The notes: a model not told the origin generated them from the letters alone. A stretch of 64,000 nucleotides of DNA from an uncultured Pseudohongiella sp. (GCA_951812965.1 OX638341.1:912438-976437), one strand, 5' to 3'; positions 43,730-53,316 are shown, counted from the first letter of the stretch. Program-made: numbers and translations.

Positions 43730-44914
43730 TCAGTCCGCCGCCACAACTTGACACTTCTCTGTGTATTCCCGGCATGTCGCGAGAGCGATGTTTTCGGCCT
43801 CCCGCGCGCTGGACTGCCGGGCAATCCAGCCCCAGCCATTCACGCCTAAGGCAAATGCCTTATGCCCGGAACTGCCTGTATATTCCAACCAAGCCTGTTG
43901 TCCGGACTGGGGCAGTCCATCGGGCGGCGGCGGCCTTGGGACACTTGCAGATGTGGGGTCGAGTTGCCAGCCGGGAGCGTCAATGTCGCGCAGGAAAGCG
44001 CTTATTCGGGGCTGCCAGAATTCCCTCCCTCCAAGGGCATGTATCTGGTGGCCGTCCGGGTGGGACCACAATGGGCCGACCATCTCCAGCCGAGCCGGTG
44101 CGCCTCCGGCAACATAGGCATCGAAGTTGCGTCGCGCCAGCGATGGCCAGAAATAACGATCCGCCGTCGAGTAGAGCCAAAGAGACGGATTCTGAACCAT
44201 GCGCCCGAAGTCGGAAAATGCGCGCCTGAGCGCGGTCGCGCTGCAGATGCTGTAATTGCCGGTGGCGCCAGTGCCGCCGGCGAAGTTGACGACGGCAATG
44301 AGCCCGGGATGTCTCTGTGCGGCAAAGGCCAGTGCCGCCAGCCCTCCACCCGAATGTCCCACGGCGACAATTCTGCTGCCGTCTACTTCCGGCAACGGCA
44401 GCATCGCCCTCATCACCGCTTCGTAGTCTTTCGCCGACTCGCGCGCCGCGTGCGCGTAGACCTCACTCGGCCAGAAACCGCACCACTTGTAAGGCCGGTC
44501 CCCCACAGTCCCGGTGGACGAACCATAACCGCGCCGGGCAAACACCACCGCGAAATAGCCTCGGTGGGCGAAATTTTCCGCGACAGGTAGCAGCCTGCGC
44601 AGGTTCATGTTTCCGGCCGCCTGATCCGAGGCCGAGATGCCATGAGAAATCAGCGCCAGAGGCATGGGAAGCGCACTCGGCGGCGTCACAAGAAGGATCT
44701 CAAGCTCCTCGGCTAAACCTTCGATCATTACCGCGAGCCGGTCTTCCCGAATCGTCGGTTCAATGGTCGGAGTGGATCTCTCCACCGAATTGCGAATCGG
44801 GAAGTTGTCACTGTCGAGCCTGTATTCGTGCGTGTCGATGGGCCTCTGGGGCCTATCCATAACGCAAGCTCCCAAACAAAGCGAGGCAATCAGCAGTGCA
44901 CTGGCGGTTCGCAT
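43730..44914 (-). CDS. Alpha/beta-hydrolase lipoprotein with C-terminal DUF4189-like domain
   Basis: 394 residues from the ATG at 44914 (AAAGGG upstream); the frame extends further but the lipoprotein leader (ALLIASLCLGAC) decides the start. Nucleophile elbow VGHSGGG, dienelactone-hydrolase-like LALISHGISASDQAAGN and YFAVVFARRGYGSSTG, and a His in SHPDGHQIHALGG. The last ~45 residues (KAFALGVNGWGWIARQSSAR, then ALATCREYTEKCQVV) form a small separate domain with two Cys, resembling DUF4189. An exported esterase or peptidase-like hydrolase of unknown substrate. Confidence 0.8.
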   Translation of the reverse strand: MRTASALLIASLCLGACVMDRPQRPIDTHEYRLDSDNFPIRNSVERSTPTIEPTIREDRLAVMIEGLAEELEILLVTPPSALPMPLALISHGISASDQAAGNMNLRRLLPVAENFAHRGYFAVVFARRGYGSSTGTVGDRPYKWCGFWPSEVYAHAARESAKDYEAVMRAMLPLPEVDGSRIVAVGHSGGGLAALAFAAQRHPGLIAVVNFAGGTGATGNYSICSATALRRAFSDFGRMVQNPSLWLYSTADRYFWPSLARRNFDAYVAGGAPARLEMVGPLWSHPDGHQIHALGGREFWQPRISAFLRDIDAPGWQLDPTSASVPRPPPPDGLPQSGQQAWLEYTGSSGHKAFALGVNGWGWIARQSSAREAENIALATCREYTEKCQVVAAD

Positions 44915-45028
44915 ACCCTTTGCAGCCGGCTGGACTACGCTCCCTGACAACAGGCAACACTCCGGCAAGGTTGCCTGTTCGGTGCTTTTCATACCCAAAC
45001 TCCTTCTCGTGGCCCCGCTCGAAGCCGC

Positions 45029-46150
45029 TTAGGACATCAACCCGTAGATAGCCCGAATTCGGTGACTTTCACTGTCAGTGACGTAAACCACTCCGTCGCG
45101 AATACAAACCCCGTGCGGCCGATCCAGCATGCAGCCCAACGGATCTCCGTCCGGGCCGTCGCCGCGCCCGCCCGTGCCGAGCACAGTGTCGATTATCCCC
45201 GACGTCAGCGACATCCGGCGAATGACGTGATTTTCCGTATCGACGATATAGAGAGAATTGTCGCGGCTCGAATAAGCGATGCCCTTAGGCCCGTTGAACG
45301 TGCAATCGAGCGCTGCCGCGCCATCTCCCCCGTACCCCCGTTCGCCCGTCCCCGCGATACGCTCAAGTCGGTCGCCGGCCAGGTCGAGCCGGTACACCGC
45401 GTTGCCTTCGCGCAGCACCAGGTAAGCCATGCCGTCCGGCGCCACATCGATCGAGCGCGGCCCCATCAGCGGCGTTCCCGTCATCGGGCCGCTGTCCGGC
45501 GTCCGTTCCCGTTCCCCGGTGCCCGAAATCGTGCTGATCACCCCCGTCTGGCGGTCTACCCGGCGCAGGCGGCTGTTGCCGATATCGCAGATCAGCAAGT
45601 TGCCGTCCGGATCGAAAGCGATGCTGTGCGGCTGGCGCAACTGGGACAGCACCGCCGGCTGGCCGTCGCCGGCATAGCCCGGCTCGCCGTTGCCCGCGAG
45701 CGTGGTAACAAGCCCGAGGCGCCCATCGATGCGCCGCACCGTGTGCGAATCGCGCTCGACAATGAAAAGGTTGCCACTATCCCAGCGAATCTCGTGCGGG
45801 GCCGAAAACGGCGTCTCGGCGGGGACGCGCGACTCCGCTTCCCAGCCCTTTTCGCCGTTGCCGGCGACTGTGGAAAGCCGATTGGTTTCGAGATTCACGC
45901 GGCGCGTGCGGCCCGTGTCGACTTCGCAAAAATACAAGGCATTGTCAGGGCCGAACACCACTCCGTAAGGATTGTTGATCGGAGCGGCCGTTGCTTCCGC
46001 GCCCCCGCTCGGCTCAGGCTCAAAGCCGGCGACACCGGTTCCCGCAACCGTCGCGACCGAACTCTGCTGGGCAATCAACGGACACCCGGCAAGACCCAGC
46101 CCCGCAACGGCCCCGGATTGCAGAAATCGCCGACGAGTCGAATGAAACAT
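45029..46150 (-). CDS. Tat-exported NHL-repeat protein
   Basis: 373 residues from the ATG at 46150 (GAGGG upstream). Tat leader TRRRFLQSGAVAGLGLAG. Mature part is a six-bladed NHL propeller with repeated STVAGNGEKG, TLAGNGEPGYAGDGQ, TISGTGERE, RIAGTGERGYGGDG and VLGTGGRGDGPDG motifs alternating with IAFDPDGNLLICDIGNSRLR-type strands. Such repeats are common in exported proteins that bind sugars or proteins. No catalytic residues seen. Confidence 0.85.
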   Translation of the reverse strand: MFHSTRRRFLQSGAVAGLGLAGCPLIAQQSSVATVAGTGVAGFEPEPSGGAEATAAPINNPYGVVFGPDNALYFCEVDTGRTRRVNLETNRLSTVAGNGEKGWEAESRVPAETPFSAPHEIRWDSGNLFIVERDSHTVRRIDGRLGLVTTLAGNGEPGYAGDGQPAVLSQLRQPHSIAFDPDGNLLICDIGNSRLRRVDRQTGVISTISGTGERERTPDSGPMTGTPLMGPRSIDVAPDGMAYLVLREGNAVYRLDLAGDRLERIAGTGERGYGGDGAAALDCTFNGPKGIAYSSRDNSLYIVDTENHVIRRMSLTSGIIDTVLGTGGRGDGPDGDPLGCMLDRPHGVCIRDGVVYVTDSESHRIRAIYGLMS

Positions 46151-46244
46151 GTCGTTACCCTCCGATGACTGTCCCACGAATAATGCCATAAAACGATGGG
46201 TGTCCCATGAGTGTGCCATGAGTGTGGGGCTCCGCACGGTGTGA

Positions 46245-46355
46245 GTCGCTGTCTGGCGGGCGGTTTGCAGCGGGCGTGCGAGGCAGGATGCCGAGCCCGA
46301 AGCCTACAGGGACGTATTCACGGCGTCCGCTGCAAACCGCCCGCCAGACAGCGAC
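46245..46355. repeat. Element with perfect 29-bp inverted repeats
   Basis: 46245-46273 is the exact reverse complement of 46327-46355 (core TGTCTGGCGGGCGGTTTGCA). The 53-base loop contains GCCTACAGGGACGTATTCAC, a sequence I recall as part of a dispersed gammaproteobacterial repeat. It occupies the 370-base space between the divergent NHL and dienelactone-hydrolase genes, which otherwise holds only their promoter regions. Confidence 0.7.
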
Positions 46356-46520
46356 GTATCGAAGCCAAGCTGTGCTTGGCGTCCGGACCGCATTTACGGC
46401 GGACGCCGCAACCCCCTATCCGCCACCGACGGTTCGAGGCCACAAATCAGATCAGGTGGATATTGTTTCGACTTTTGGTGTACAAACGACGATTCTGATT
46501 CCGGCTTTGAGGAAAACAAG

Positions 46521-47396
46521 ATGTGTGACGAGAAGACCCAACTACGCGCGGACGAATTTCTGCGCAACGGCGAATTCAGCCGGCGCGAATTCGGTAAGGT
46601 TTCGGCTACCGTGGGATTGGGCATGATGCTCCCGGCGGTGGCCAATGCCCAGGAACTCGACGAAAGAGACGTGGAAATCACGACCCCTGACGGCGTCGCC
46701 GATTGCAATTTCATTTATCCAGCTTCCGGCAGTCACGCGGCGGTGCTGGTCTGGCCCGACATCCTCGGCCTGCGGCCGGCGTTCCGGGAAATGGGCCGGC
46801 GGCTGGCCATGTCCGGCTATGCCGTACTGACCGTCAACCCGTTCTATCGCAGCGCCCGCTCGCCCGTGATCGGCGAAGGCGCCAGCTTCGGCCAGCCGGA
46901 AACGCGCGAGATCGTGTTGCCGATGGCCAGGCAACTCAATGCCGATACGCATTTCACCGATGCGCGGGCATTCGTCGCCTGGCTGGACGAGCAGCCCGAA
47001 GTAGACACCAGCCGCGGCATCGGTACTACCGGCTATTGCATGGGCGGGCCGATGGTCATGCGCACGGTAGCCGCCGTGCCCGACCGGCTCGGCGCCGGCG
47101 CGACTTTCCACGGCGGCGGACTGGCGACCGATGCCGACAACAGCCCGCATTTGCTGATTCCGGAGACCCGGGCGCATATGCTCCACGCCGTCTCCGAGGA
47201 CGACGACGCGGACGAACCGGAAGTCAAGAATACGCTGGCGGCGGCATACGAATCGGCGGGTATTCCAGCCGAGATCGAAGTCTACGAAGGCACCTTGCAC
47301 GGCTGGTGCTCGATCGACTCGCAGGTCTACCACGAAGCCCAGGCCGAACGCGCCTGGAGCCGGTTGCTCAACCTGTTCGAGAACGCGCTCGCCTGA
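46521..47396 (+). CDS. Tat-exported dienelactone hydrolase-family protein
   Basis: 291 residues. Tat-like SRREFGKVSATVGLGMMLPA leads into a DLH domain with the cysteine nucleophile in TTGYCMGGPM, acid/His residues in HAVSEDDDADEP and EGTLHGWC, and VLVWPDILGLRPAFREMG. DLH enzymes open lactones or hydrolyse esters. Its 3' end overlaps the convergent flavoprotein gene by 29 bases. No evidence that it belongs to the sterol pathway. Confidence 0.85.
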   Translation: MCDEKTQLRADEFLRNGEFSRREFGKVSATVGLGMMLPAVANAQELDERDVEITTPDGVADCNFIYPASGSHAAVLVWPDILGLRPAFREMGRRLAMSGYAVLTVNPFYRSARSPVIGEGASFGQPETREIVLPMARQLNADTHFTDARAFVAWLDEQPEVDTSRGIGTTGYCMGGPMVMRTVAAVPDRLGAGATFHGGGLATDADNSPHLLIPETRAHMLHAVSEDDDADEPEVKNTLAAAYESAGIPAEIEVYEGTLHGWCSIDSQVYHEAQAERAWSRLLNLFENALA

Positions 47397-48741
47397 AGCG
47401 CCAGCCGTACATCATGCGGCCGTAGAAGTTGAACCACTTGCGGCATTCCTCGTCGTCGAAGGGGTAGTCCGCGCCGAGTTGCCGCGCGGTGACCAGGCCG
47501 GTCACGAAGCAGGTTTCCTGGCTGTTGATGAGCGTATGGGCGCCGCAATGCCAGCTCCGCCGCCTGCCCTGAATAAAGCGGAACAGGTGGACGAGCAGCG
47601 CGATATGCCGCACGTCATGGACGACGTGCTGGAACCACCAGCGCTTGACGATCTTGCTTTCATCTATGTGACTGATCGCGTTATAGGTCACCAGGCAGGG
47701 TTTGTCGGATCGCTTCGCCCAGGGCTGCTGGTTGTGCATGATGTAGGTTATTTCGTAGTTGTCCGGCCGGGCGGCGTATTGCTCGATATGGTTGCTGCGG
47801 GTGTCCAGGGGCTTCGCCTCGTTTTCCGGCAACAGGGAAGCGTCCGAGTGGACGATGGCGTGATTGTGCAACTCGCTCTCGTAGCGAATTGACGACAGCA
47901 GCCAGGTCTCGAAAAAACCCGGTTTGTCGAGCGTCATCAGCGTCTGGTTGGCGTTGCAGGCGAACACCACGTCGTCGAAGGTCTCGGCAGCGCCGTTCTC
48001 GTCCACTACGTCCACGCCGGATTCCCGCCGGATCACCTTGCGCACCGGCCGGGAAAGATAAATCCTGTCGCGAAAGGGCTCCGTCAGCCTTTCGTAGATG
48101 TTGCGCGTGCCGCCTTCCCAGGTCTGCATCGGAGTGGCATTGACGATGTCGAAGAATTCCAGGTAGCGGGCGAACAGTGAAGCCGGCATGTCGAACACGT
48201 TCGTCGCCATCAGGAAGTTGACGAACATGGGCTTGAGCACCTTGTACCTGAAGTCTCCGGAATATCGACCGAAATTCAGCACCGTGCCCATACTGAGGTA
48301 GTTGAAGGGGTTGAGCGCGTTGAGAAATTTCGACCGCGTCCGGTTGAGCGCGCCGAACCATTTCATGCGTTGCAGCAACTTCTGGAATCTGTCGATTTCC
48401 TCCTGCAACTGCCGGGCGATTTCGCTGTCGAGGTCGTGGGCATAGATCTCGCCGTGATATTTCACGCTATAGCTGAATTTGGTATCGACCAGCTCGACAC
48501 CAAGCTGCCGCATCAGCAGAAGAATGTGGTGATACACCGTGGGAATGCAGGCGGTGACCGAAATATCGAAGGGGATCGACGTCCCGTCCGCCTGGGGCAT
48601 ATCGGCGGTAACAGCGTTGCCGCCGACCTGGGCCTGTGCCTCGTAGAGCCGGAAATCAAATCGGTCGGGGTTTCGATGCAAGGCCCAGGCGACTCCGAGC
48701 CCGGAAACTCCTCCGCCGATTATTGCTATTTTTCTTGGCAT
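47368..48741 (-). CDS. FAD-dependent amine oxidase-like protein (COG2907 type)
   Basis: 457 residues from the ATG at 48741 (AGGAGAG upstream). N-terminal dinucleotide fold KIAIIGGGVSGLGVAWAL with GGGVSG (9-14) and GGNAVTAD. Middle: WEGGTRNIYERLTEPFRDRI and DDVVFACNANQTLMTL. C-terminal NSQETCFVTGL region. This looks like COG2907 NAD/FAD-binding proteins, distantly related to squalene-associated desaturases (HpnE) and phytoene desaturases. Its start is 124 bases from the divergent squalene synthase gene, so a role in isoprenoid or sterol redox chemistry is possible but not shown. Confidence 0.78.
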   Translation of the reverse strand: MPRKIAIIGGGVSGLGVAWALHRNPDRFDFRLYEAQAQVGGNAVTADMPQADGTSIPFDISVTACIPTVYHHILLLMRQLGVELVDTKFSYSVKYHGEIYAHDLDSEIARQLQEEIDRFQKLLQRMKWFGALNRTRSKFLNALNPFNYLSMGTVLNFGRYSGDFRYKVLKPMFVNFLMATNVFDMPASLFARYLEFFDIVNATPMQTWEGGTRNIYERLTEPFRDRIYLSRPVRKVIRRESGVDVVDENGAAETFDDVVFACNANQTLMTLDKPGFFETWLLSSIRYESELHNHAIVHSDASLLPENEAKPLDTRSNHIEQYAARPDNYEITYIMHNQQPWAKRSDKPCLVTYNAISHIDESKIVKRWWFQHVVHDVRHIALLVHLFRFIQGRRRSWHCGAHTLINSQETCFVTGLVTARQLGADYPFDDEECRKWFNFYGRMMYGWRFRRARSRTG

Positions 48742-48865
48742 CGCCGCTCTCCTGCTGGCTCCGTGGCCCGCACTGTAACAGGTTGGGCGGTTAACGTGAA
48801 CGAGACGAATTGCGGTAGTATGTTCGGCAACCATGCAAGAAGCGTGAGCAAGCAGGTAATGGACA

Positions 48866-49915
48866 TTGCTTGACTTGACCAGGAACAAAAGGGACGCGCT
48901 GGAAGAAAACCAGCAATATCAGGCGGACATTCTGCCTGGCGTATCCCGGACTTTCGCACTCACCATTCCGGCGTTGCCGAGCCGTCTGGCATTGGTGGTG
49001 ACCAATGCCTATCTGCTGTGCCGCATCGCGGATACGATCGAGGACGACCCCCGTCTTGACTTCGCCGGGAAAGAGGCGAATCTCGAACGCTTTCTGACCG
49101 CGGTCAAGGGTCAAACGGACGCGAGCGCCTTTTCCGCACAAGTGACCCCGCTGCTTTCCCCGGAAATTCCGCCGGCCGAACTCGAACTGATGCGCAACGC
49201 GGACCGGGTAGTCGGCGTTACCCATTCGTTTACCGAAGCCGAGCGCCGGATTCTCGAGCGATGCGTGTCCGTCATGTGCATCGACATGCCGAAATTCCAG
49301 CGCAACAGCAGTCTCGCGGGACTGCGCGATTTGCCGGAACTCGACGCATATTGCTATGCGGTCGCCGGGGTGGCGGGCGAGATGCTGGTCGATCTGTTCT
49401 GCATTCAATGTCCGGAACTTAAGGAAAATCGTCCGCGGTTGCGATCCCTGGCCGTATCTTTCGGTCAGGGGCTGCAAATGACCAACATCCTGAAAGACAT
49501 CTGGGTCGATCACGAGCGGGGCGCCTGCTGGTTGCCGCGTTCGGTGTTCGACAATGGCGGACTCTCGCTGGAAAACCTGAGAGAGAATCACAGGACCAGC
49601 GAATTCCAGAGCGGCCTGCATACTCTGATCGCGATCGCGCACGGGCACCTGAGGAATGCGCTGGAGTTCACTTGCCATCTTCCCTCCAGGGAAGCCGGCA
49701 TACGTCGATTCTGCCTGTGGGCTATCGGCCCGGCGGTGCTGACCTTGCGAAAGATCCAGCGCAATCCGCAATTCACCGCTTCCGATCAGGTCAAGATTTC
49801 CCGGAATTCCCTGCGGGCCACCTTGCTTGCGACGAATCTCATGCGGCAAAGCGATCGAGGGTTGCGCTGGCTTTTTCGCCGGGCCGCGAAAGGATTGCCG
49901 ACCAGGCCGAGCTAG
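48866..49915 (+). CDS. sqs: Squalene synthase (trans-isoprenyl diphosphate synthase)
   Basis: 349 residues from TTG 48866. Both aspartate-rich Mg-diphosphate motifs are visible: DTIEDD (56-61, in YLLCRIADTIEDDP) and DIWVD (211-215, in GQGLQMTNILKDIWVDHERG). VSRTFALTIPALP and YCYAVAGVAGEMLVDLF are typical of squalene synthases; KDIWVDHERGACWLP is closer to one-step SQS than to the HpnC/HpnD pair. It joins two farnesyl diphosphates to squalene with NADPH. No C-terminal membrane anchor is seen. It converges on the cyclase gene with a 4-base overlap. The upstream FAD gene is divergent. Confidence 0.88.
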   Translation: MLDLTRNKRDALEENQQYQADILPGVSRTFALTIPALPSRLALVVTNAYLLCRIADTIEDDPRLDFAGKEANLERFLTAVKGQTDASAFSAQVTPLLSPEIPPAELELMRNADRVVGVTHSFTEAERRILERCVSVMCIDMPKFQRNSSLAGLRDLPELDAYCYAVAGVAGEMLVDLFCIQCPELKENRPRLRSLAVSFGQGLQMTNILKDIWVDHERGACWLPRSVFDNGGLSLENLRENHRTSEFQSGLHTLIAIAHGHLRNALEFTCHLPSREAGIRRFCLWAIGPAVLTLRKIQRNPQFTASDQVKISRNSLRATLLATNLMRQSDRGLRWLFRRAAKGLPTRPS

Positions 49916-52900
49916 TCGTTTTCCGCCAGCCTGACGCGCCGCCGACGCTCGAAGAGGCCGAGCGCGTGCAGGGGAAAATACTGCCGGTACAACTCGTAAT
50001 CCAGCAGCGCGGTACGGAAGAAGACTCCGGCCATGTCCTGTCTCGGCCAGCCCCCCTCCTTGTCCTGCGCGTCCTGCAGAAATCGTGCTCCGCGCGAGAT
50101 TGCCGACCAATGTGAGTCGCCCGCCTCGAGCAGGGCGATCAGTGCCCAGGCGGTCTGGATGATCTGGCTTTGCTCATGCGCGACATATGTGCCGCTCAGG
50201 CAGCCGCTATGATGTTCGCCCCAGCCGCCGTCGCTGCGTTGGCGCTCAAGCAGCCAGTGGCAGGCAAGGCGCAAGGCAGGGTCACCAGGGCCCGCGCCTC
50301 CGGCGATCAGCCCCCTGATGCCGAACAGGACGCCATAAATGAATTGCACGCCCCAGACGCCGCGCCAGCTACCGTCGCTCGCCTGGGTTCGCCGCAGCCA
50401 GGCATCGGCCCGGGTCATGGATTCAAACGCAGTCTCATTCACGACTCGCGGGAAATGCCGCTTGCACGACGCCAGCGCCGTAAGACAGGACGCGGTGCAT
50501 TCGACGTAGGAATGCTCGGTCATCGATTCGCCGAACATTTCCGCCGGATTAAGCCACTCCAGGCCTATTCCCGAGCGCTTCGCTTCGTAGCTGCCGAAAC
50601 CACCGTCGCGATTCTGGCCGCGCAACATGAACGCTATCGCTTCGCAGAGCCGCTCCTCGTCCACTTCCCCGGGACTCGCGGCGATGAGTCCGGATACCGC
50701 CTCGGCGGTACAATCCGTTACCGGCCAGCCATGCCATTTGCCGGCAAAACACCAGCCGCCTCTGGGGTCGTTGCGGTACGCCTCGCTGAAGCCGTCGAAG
50801 CTGACGGAAATCTGTTGGCCGCGCAGAAAATCCGCACCCTCGCGGAGTGATTGACGCACTTCGTCGCGGCCGGAAATTGTCGCCAGCGCCTGCAGGGCGA
50901 ATCCGGTATCCCAGGATGCGCTGCGTGCACCGGTTACTCGCGTTCCGTTTTCCTCGTCTTCCCAGATCCAGCCTTCGAGACCGTCCAGGGCCTTGTGCAA
51001 GTCGGCATCGTCGGGGTCGCACAGCCACAGGGCAAGAATGTTGAGAAACCCACTGACCGGGGAAATGCTGGTATGGCTGGAACTTTGCAGCTCCCAGCGG
51101 ATGCGTTCGATCAGCTCTTTACGGCAATGGGAGCGCAGGCGCTTGTTGTGGAATCTATCGTAGACCCCGGTCAAAGCGTAGCCGGCCCGCAGCCAAATGC
51201 CTGGGCGGGCGAACAGATCGTCTTCGCGCAGACGATTGCGGCCGGCGGCGAAATCGATTTCGTCAAAGCCTTCCGGAAAAAGTTCTTCTCTCAAGGCTTC
51301 AATTACGGGAGTTGCCGGAAGCTGGAACCGGCATGAATAAATGGTCGCCATCGCCATGTAGATGAGCCGGGTGTGGCAGTACCAGTTTGAAGGATGCAAC
51401 GGCAGTCGCCGCGGCAGGCGCCACAATTCAGGCAGTACGGCGTTTACTCCGCGCCAGTCGTAGAGATTCAGCAGCGCCAGCCAGAACTTGCCCCAACTCG
51501 GTATGTTCAGAACCCCCTCTTTTTGCATGAATTCGCGGGCCGGCCTGATCAGGGGGTCGTCCGGCCCGACTTCGAGCAATCTGGCCGCGACGTAAACCAG
51601 GGTCGTGACGAACAGGCTGTCCCGCGAGTGCTCGTGCAGGCCCCAAAGTACTCCCTCCAGTCGAGTTCGTTCGAACTGGCGCAACAGCAGCCGGCGACGG
51701 CCGGGTTCGAATTGCCGACCGATGATTTGATGCAGCAGCACGTATTGCCCGGCAAGCATCGGGCACCAGGTCATCTCGCCTTCCCAGGCGCCGTCTTCGC
51801 GTTGCAATTCCAGCAAGCGTTTCGCGGCAAGGTCCAGCCCCGCACTCGCTTCGACCGGGGCCGGATCGTTCGGACGAACAGGCGTAGCGGCGTCGGAATG
51901 TTCCTGCATCGAAACCAGGAAGGCCCTGGACAGCTTGTCCAGGGCGGACTGTTCATCTGCGCCGCTCGGGCTGTGCGTTTTTTCGAGTTCGCGAACGCCC
52001 CGCACCAGCCACGTGAGCCGAACCGACAGCGTACGAATCATTCCTTGCGCCCGGCGCCAGGTGAGGATGCCGCTTCGTCTCCAAAGCTCGCCCACGACTC
52101 CGGCCAACACGGTCACGCTGAACGCTGCGCTGAGCCGCGTTACGGAAGAGTCTTCACAGGCGAGCAGGCGCATGGTCCGGGTCCGGACCAGTTTGCTGGC
52201 CCGCCAATTCCGGTAAACGGCCTGCCGTAATACCGACGAATCCAGCCGGTGATCGCGAAACACTTCGTACAGCCCCATGGCGAGCAGTTGCGCCGCCCTG
52301 GTCTCCTTCAACCGGCGGTTCGCGAATTTCCGGAAATCTCCACCCTCGGCAAGGGCGAGAGCGTCGGCAAAACCGAGTGTCATCCCAGCCGCGGTCATCG
52401 GATGGTAATGACCTGCCGCATCGCCGATCAAGACGCGGCGCGAGGAGCCGTAAGTCATTCGCGGCCTTAACTCGTTGGCGGCGGCCTGGTATTTTCCCGA
52501 CCGGATCGCATCGACGAACGCGGACCTGAGGTCCTCCGGCAAAAATCCGGCGTAAGACTCAAGCAACACGCCGACCCGATCCCGCGGCGTCCAGAGTTCC
52601 AAAGGCATGTCGGCAATGATGCGGACGCGGCCCTCGCCCAGCGGCACGGTGAGTATGGGTCCGGGTGGGCCGAGTACGACATAGCCGAATTCTTCGTGCT
52701 GCAGTTCCACACCTTCGACCACGACCCCGACCATGCGCGAGCAAGTCATGCGCTCGGTCCGCAAGCCTAGCGATTGCCGCACGATCGAGGCGCGACCGTC
52801 GGCGCCGACGATCCGCCCGGCCTGCAGCAGACGTTCAGCGCCATCGAAGCTGAAAACGATGCCTTCGTCTTCGACCGCCCGCGCTCGCGCGTGGCGATAG

Positions 52901-53316
52901 ATATCGATTCCGGACTCGTTCTCGACTGCTTCGTGCAAGCAGGAGACGAGGGCGGAATGCTCGAATACCAGGCCCGCGGAGTTTTCCGGGTAGGGCAACA
53001 GGATGGATTCCGAATGATCTTCCGGAAAAACGACGAATCCCTTGCCGGGGGAAAATCCCGGCCGCCCATCGAGACTGACGCCGACGCTTTGCAGCATCCG
53101 TACCGCCGGCGGATGCAGCCATTCTCCGGCAAGTCGTTGCGCCGCCTTGGGATTCGCTTCAAGCAGGGCAACCCTGGCGCCCTTGCGCGCATGGGCCAGC
53201 GCGCACAAGCTGCCTACCGGGCCCCCGCCGACGATGGCTATATCGTAGCGTGGCCGCCCTGTGGCGCTCAGTGAAAAATGCTCGCTTGTGAGCGGCGTCG
53301 ATAGCGAAGTCGACAT
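49912..53316 (-). CDS. Fused squalene monooxygenase-oxidosqualene cyclase
   Basis: 1134 residues from the ATG at 53316. The upstream frame (to 53691) overlaps CYP51 and lacks family similarity. Residues 22-430: flavin monooxygenase with VGGGPVGS (29-36), GADGRAS (171-177) and GDAAGHYHPMTAAGMTLGFA (298-317), the squalene epoxidase GD-motif pattern. Residues ~440-495: linker. Residues ~495-1134: oxidosqualene cyclase with catalytic D868 in VTDCTAE (OSC type; hopene cyclases have DxDD), YCHTR with H648, SWDT with W802, several QW repeats (e.g. QNRDGGFGS, QRSDGGWG) and C-terminal FPLHALG. One chain would epoxidise squalene and cyclise the product. No stop or frameshift lies between the halves. 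Confidence 0.9.
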   Translation of the reverse strand: MSTSLSTPLTSEHFSLSATGRPRYDIAIVGGGPVGSLCALAHARKGARVALLEANPKAAQRLAGEWLHPPAVRMLQSVGVSLDGRPGFSPGKGFVVFPEDHSESILLPYPENSAGLVFEHSALVSCLHEAVENESGIDIYRHARARAVEDEGIVFSFDGAERLLQAGRIVGADGRASIVRQSLGLRTERMTCSRMVGVVVEGVELQHEEFGYVVLGPPGPILTVPLGEGRVRIIADMPLELWTPRDRVGVLLESYAGFLPEDLRSAFVDAIRSGKYQAAANELRPRMTYGSSRRVLIGDAAGHYHPMTAAGMTLGFADALALAEGGDFRKFANRRLKETRAAQLLAMGLYEVFRDHRLDSSVLRQAVYRNWRASKLVRTRTMRLLACEDSSVTRLSAAFSVTVLAGVVGELWRRSGILTWRRAQGMIRTLSVRLTWLVRGVRELEKTHSPSGADEQSALDKLSRAFLVSMQEHSDAATPVRPNDPAPVEASAGLDLAAKRLLELQREDGAWEGEMTWCPMLAGQYVLLHQIIGRQFEPGRRRLLLRQFERTRLEGVLWGLHEHSRDSLFVTTLVYVAARLLEVGPDDPLIRPAREFMQKEGVLNIPSWGKFWLALLNLYDWRGVNAVLPELWRLPRRLPLHPSNWYCHTRLIYMAMATIYSCRFQLPATPVIEALREELFPEGFDEIDFAAGRNRLREDDLFARPGIWLRAGYALTGVYDRFHNKRLRSHCRKELIERIRWELQSSSHTSISPVSGFLNILALWLCDPDDADLHKALDGLEGWIWEDEENGTRVTGARSASWDTGFALQALATISGRDEVRQSLREGADFLRGQQISVSFDGFSEAYRNDPRGGWCFAGKWHGWPVTDCTAEAVSGLIAASPGEVDEERLCEAIAFMLRGQNRDGGFGSYEAKRSGIGLEWLNPAEMFGESMTEHSYVECTASCLTALASCKRHFPRVVNETAFESMTRADAWLRRTQASDGSWRGVWGVQFIYGVLFGIRGLIAGGAGPGDPALRLACHWLLERQRSDGGWGEHHSGCLSGTYVAHEQSQIIQTAWALIALLEAGDSHWSAISRGARFLQDAQDKEGGWPRQDMAGVFFRTALLDYELYRQYFPLHALGLFERRRRVRLAEND

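Noticed and set aside
48791..50110. 439-residue minus-strand frame opposite squalene synthase
   Set aside because: Antisense shadow; the plus frame has both aspartate-rich motifs of the family.
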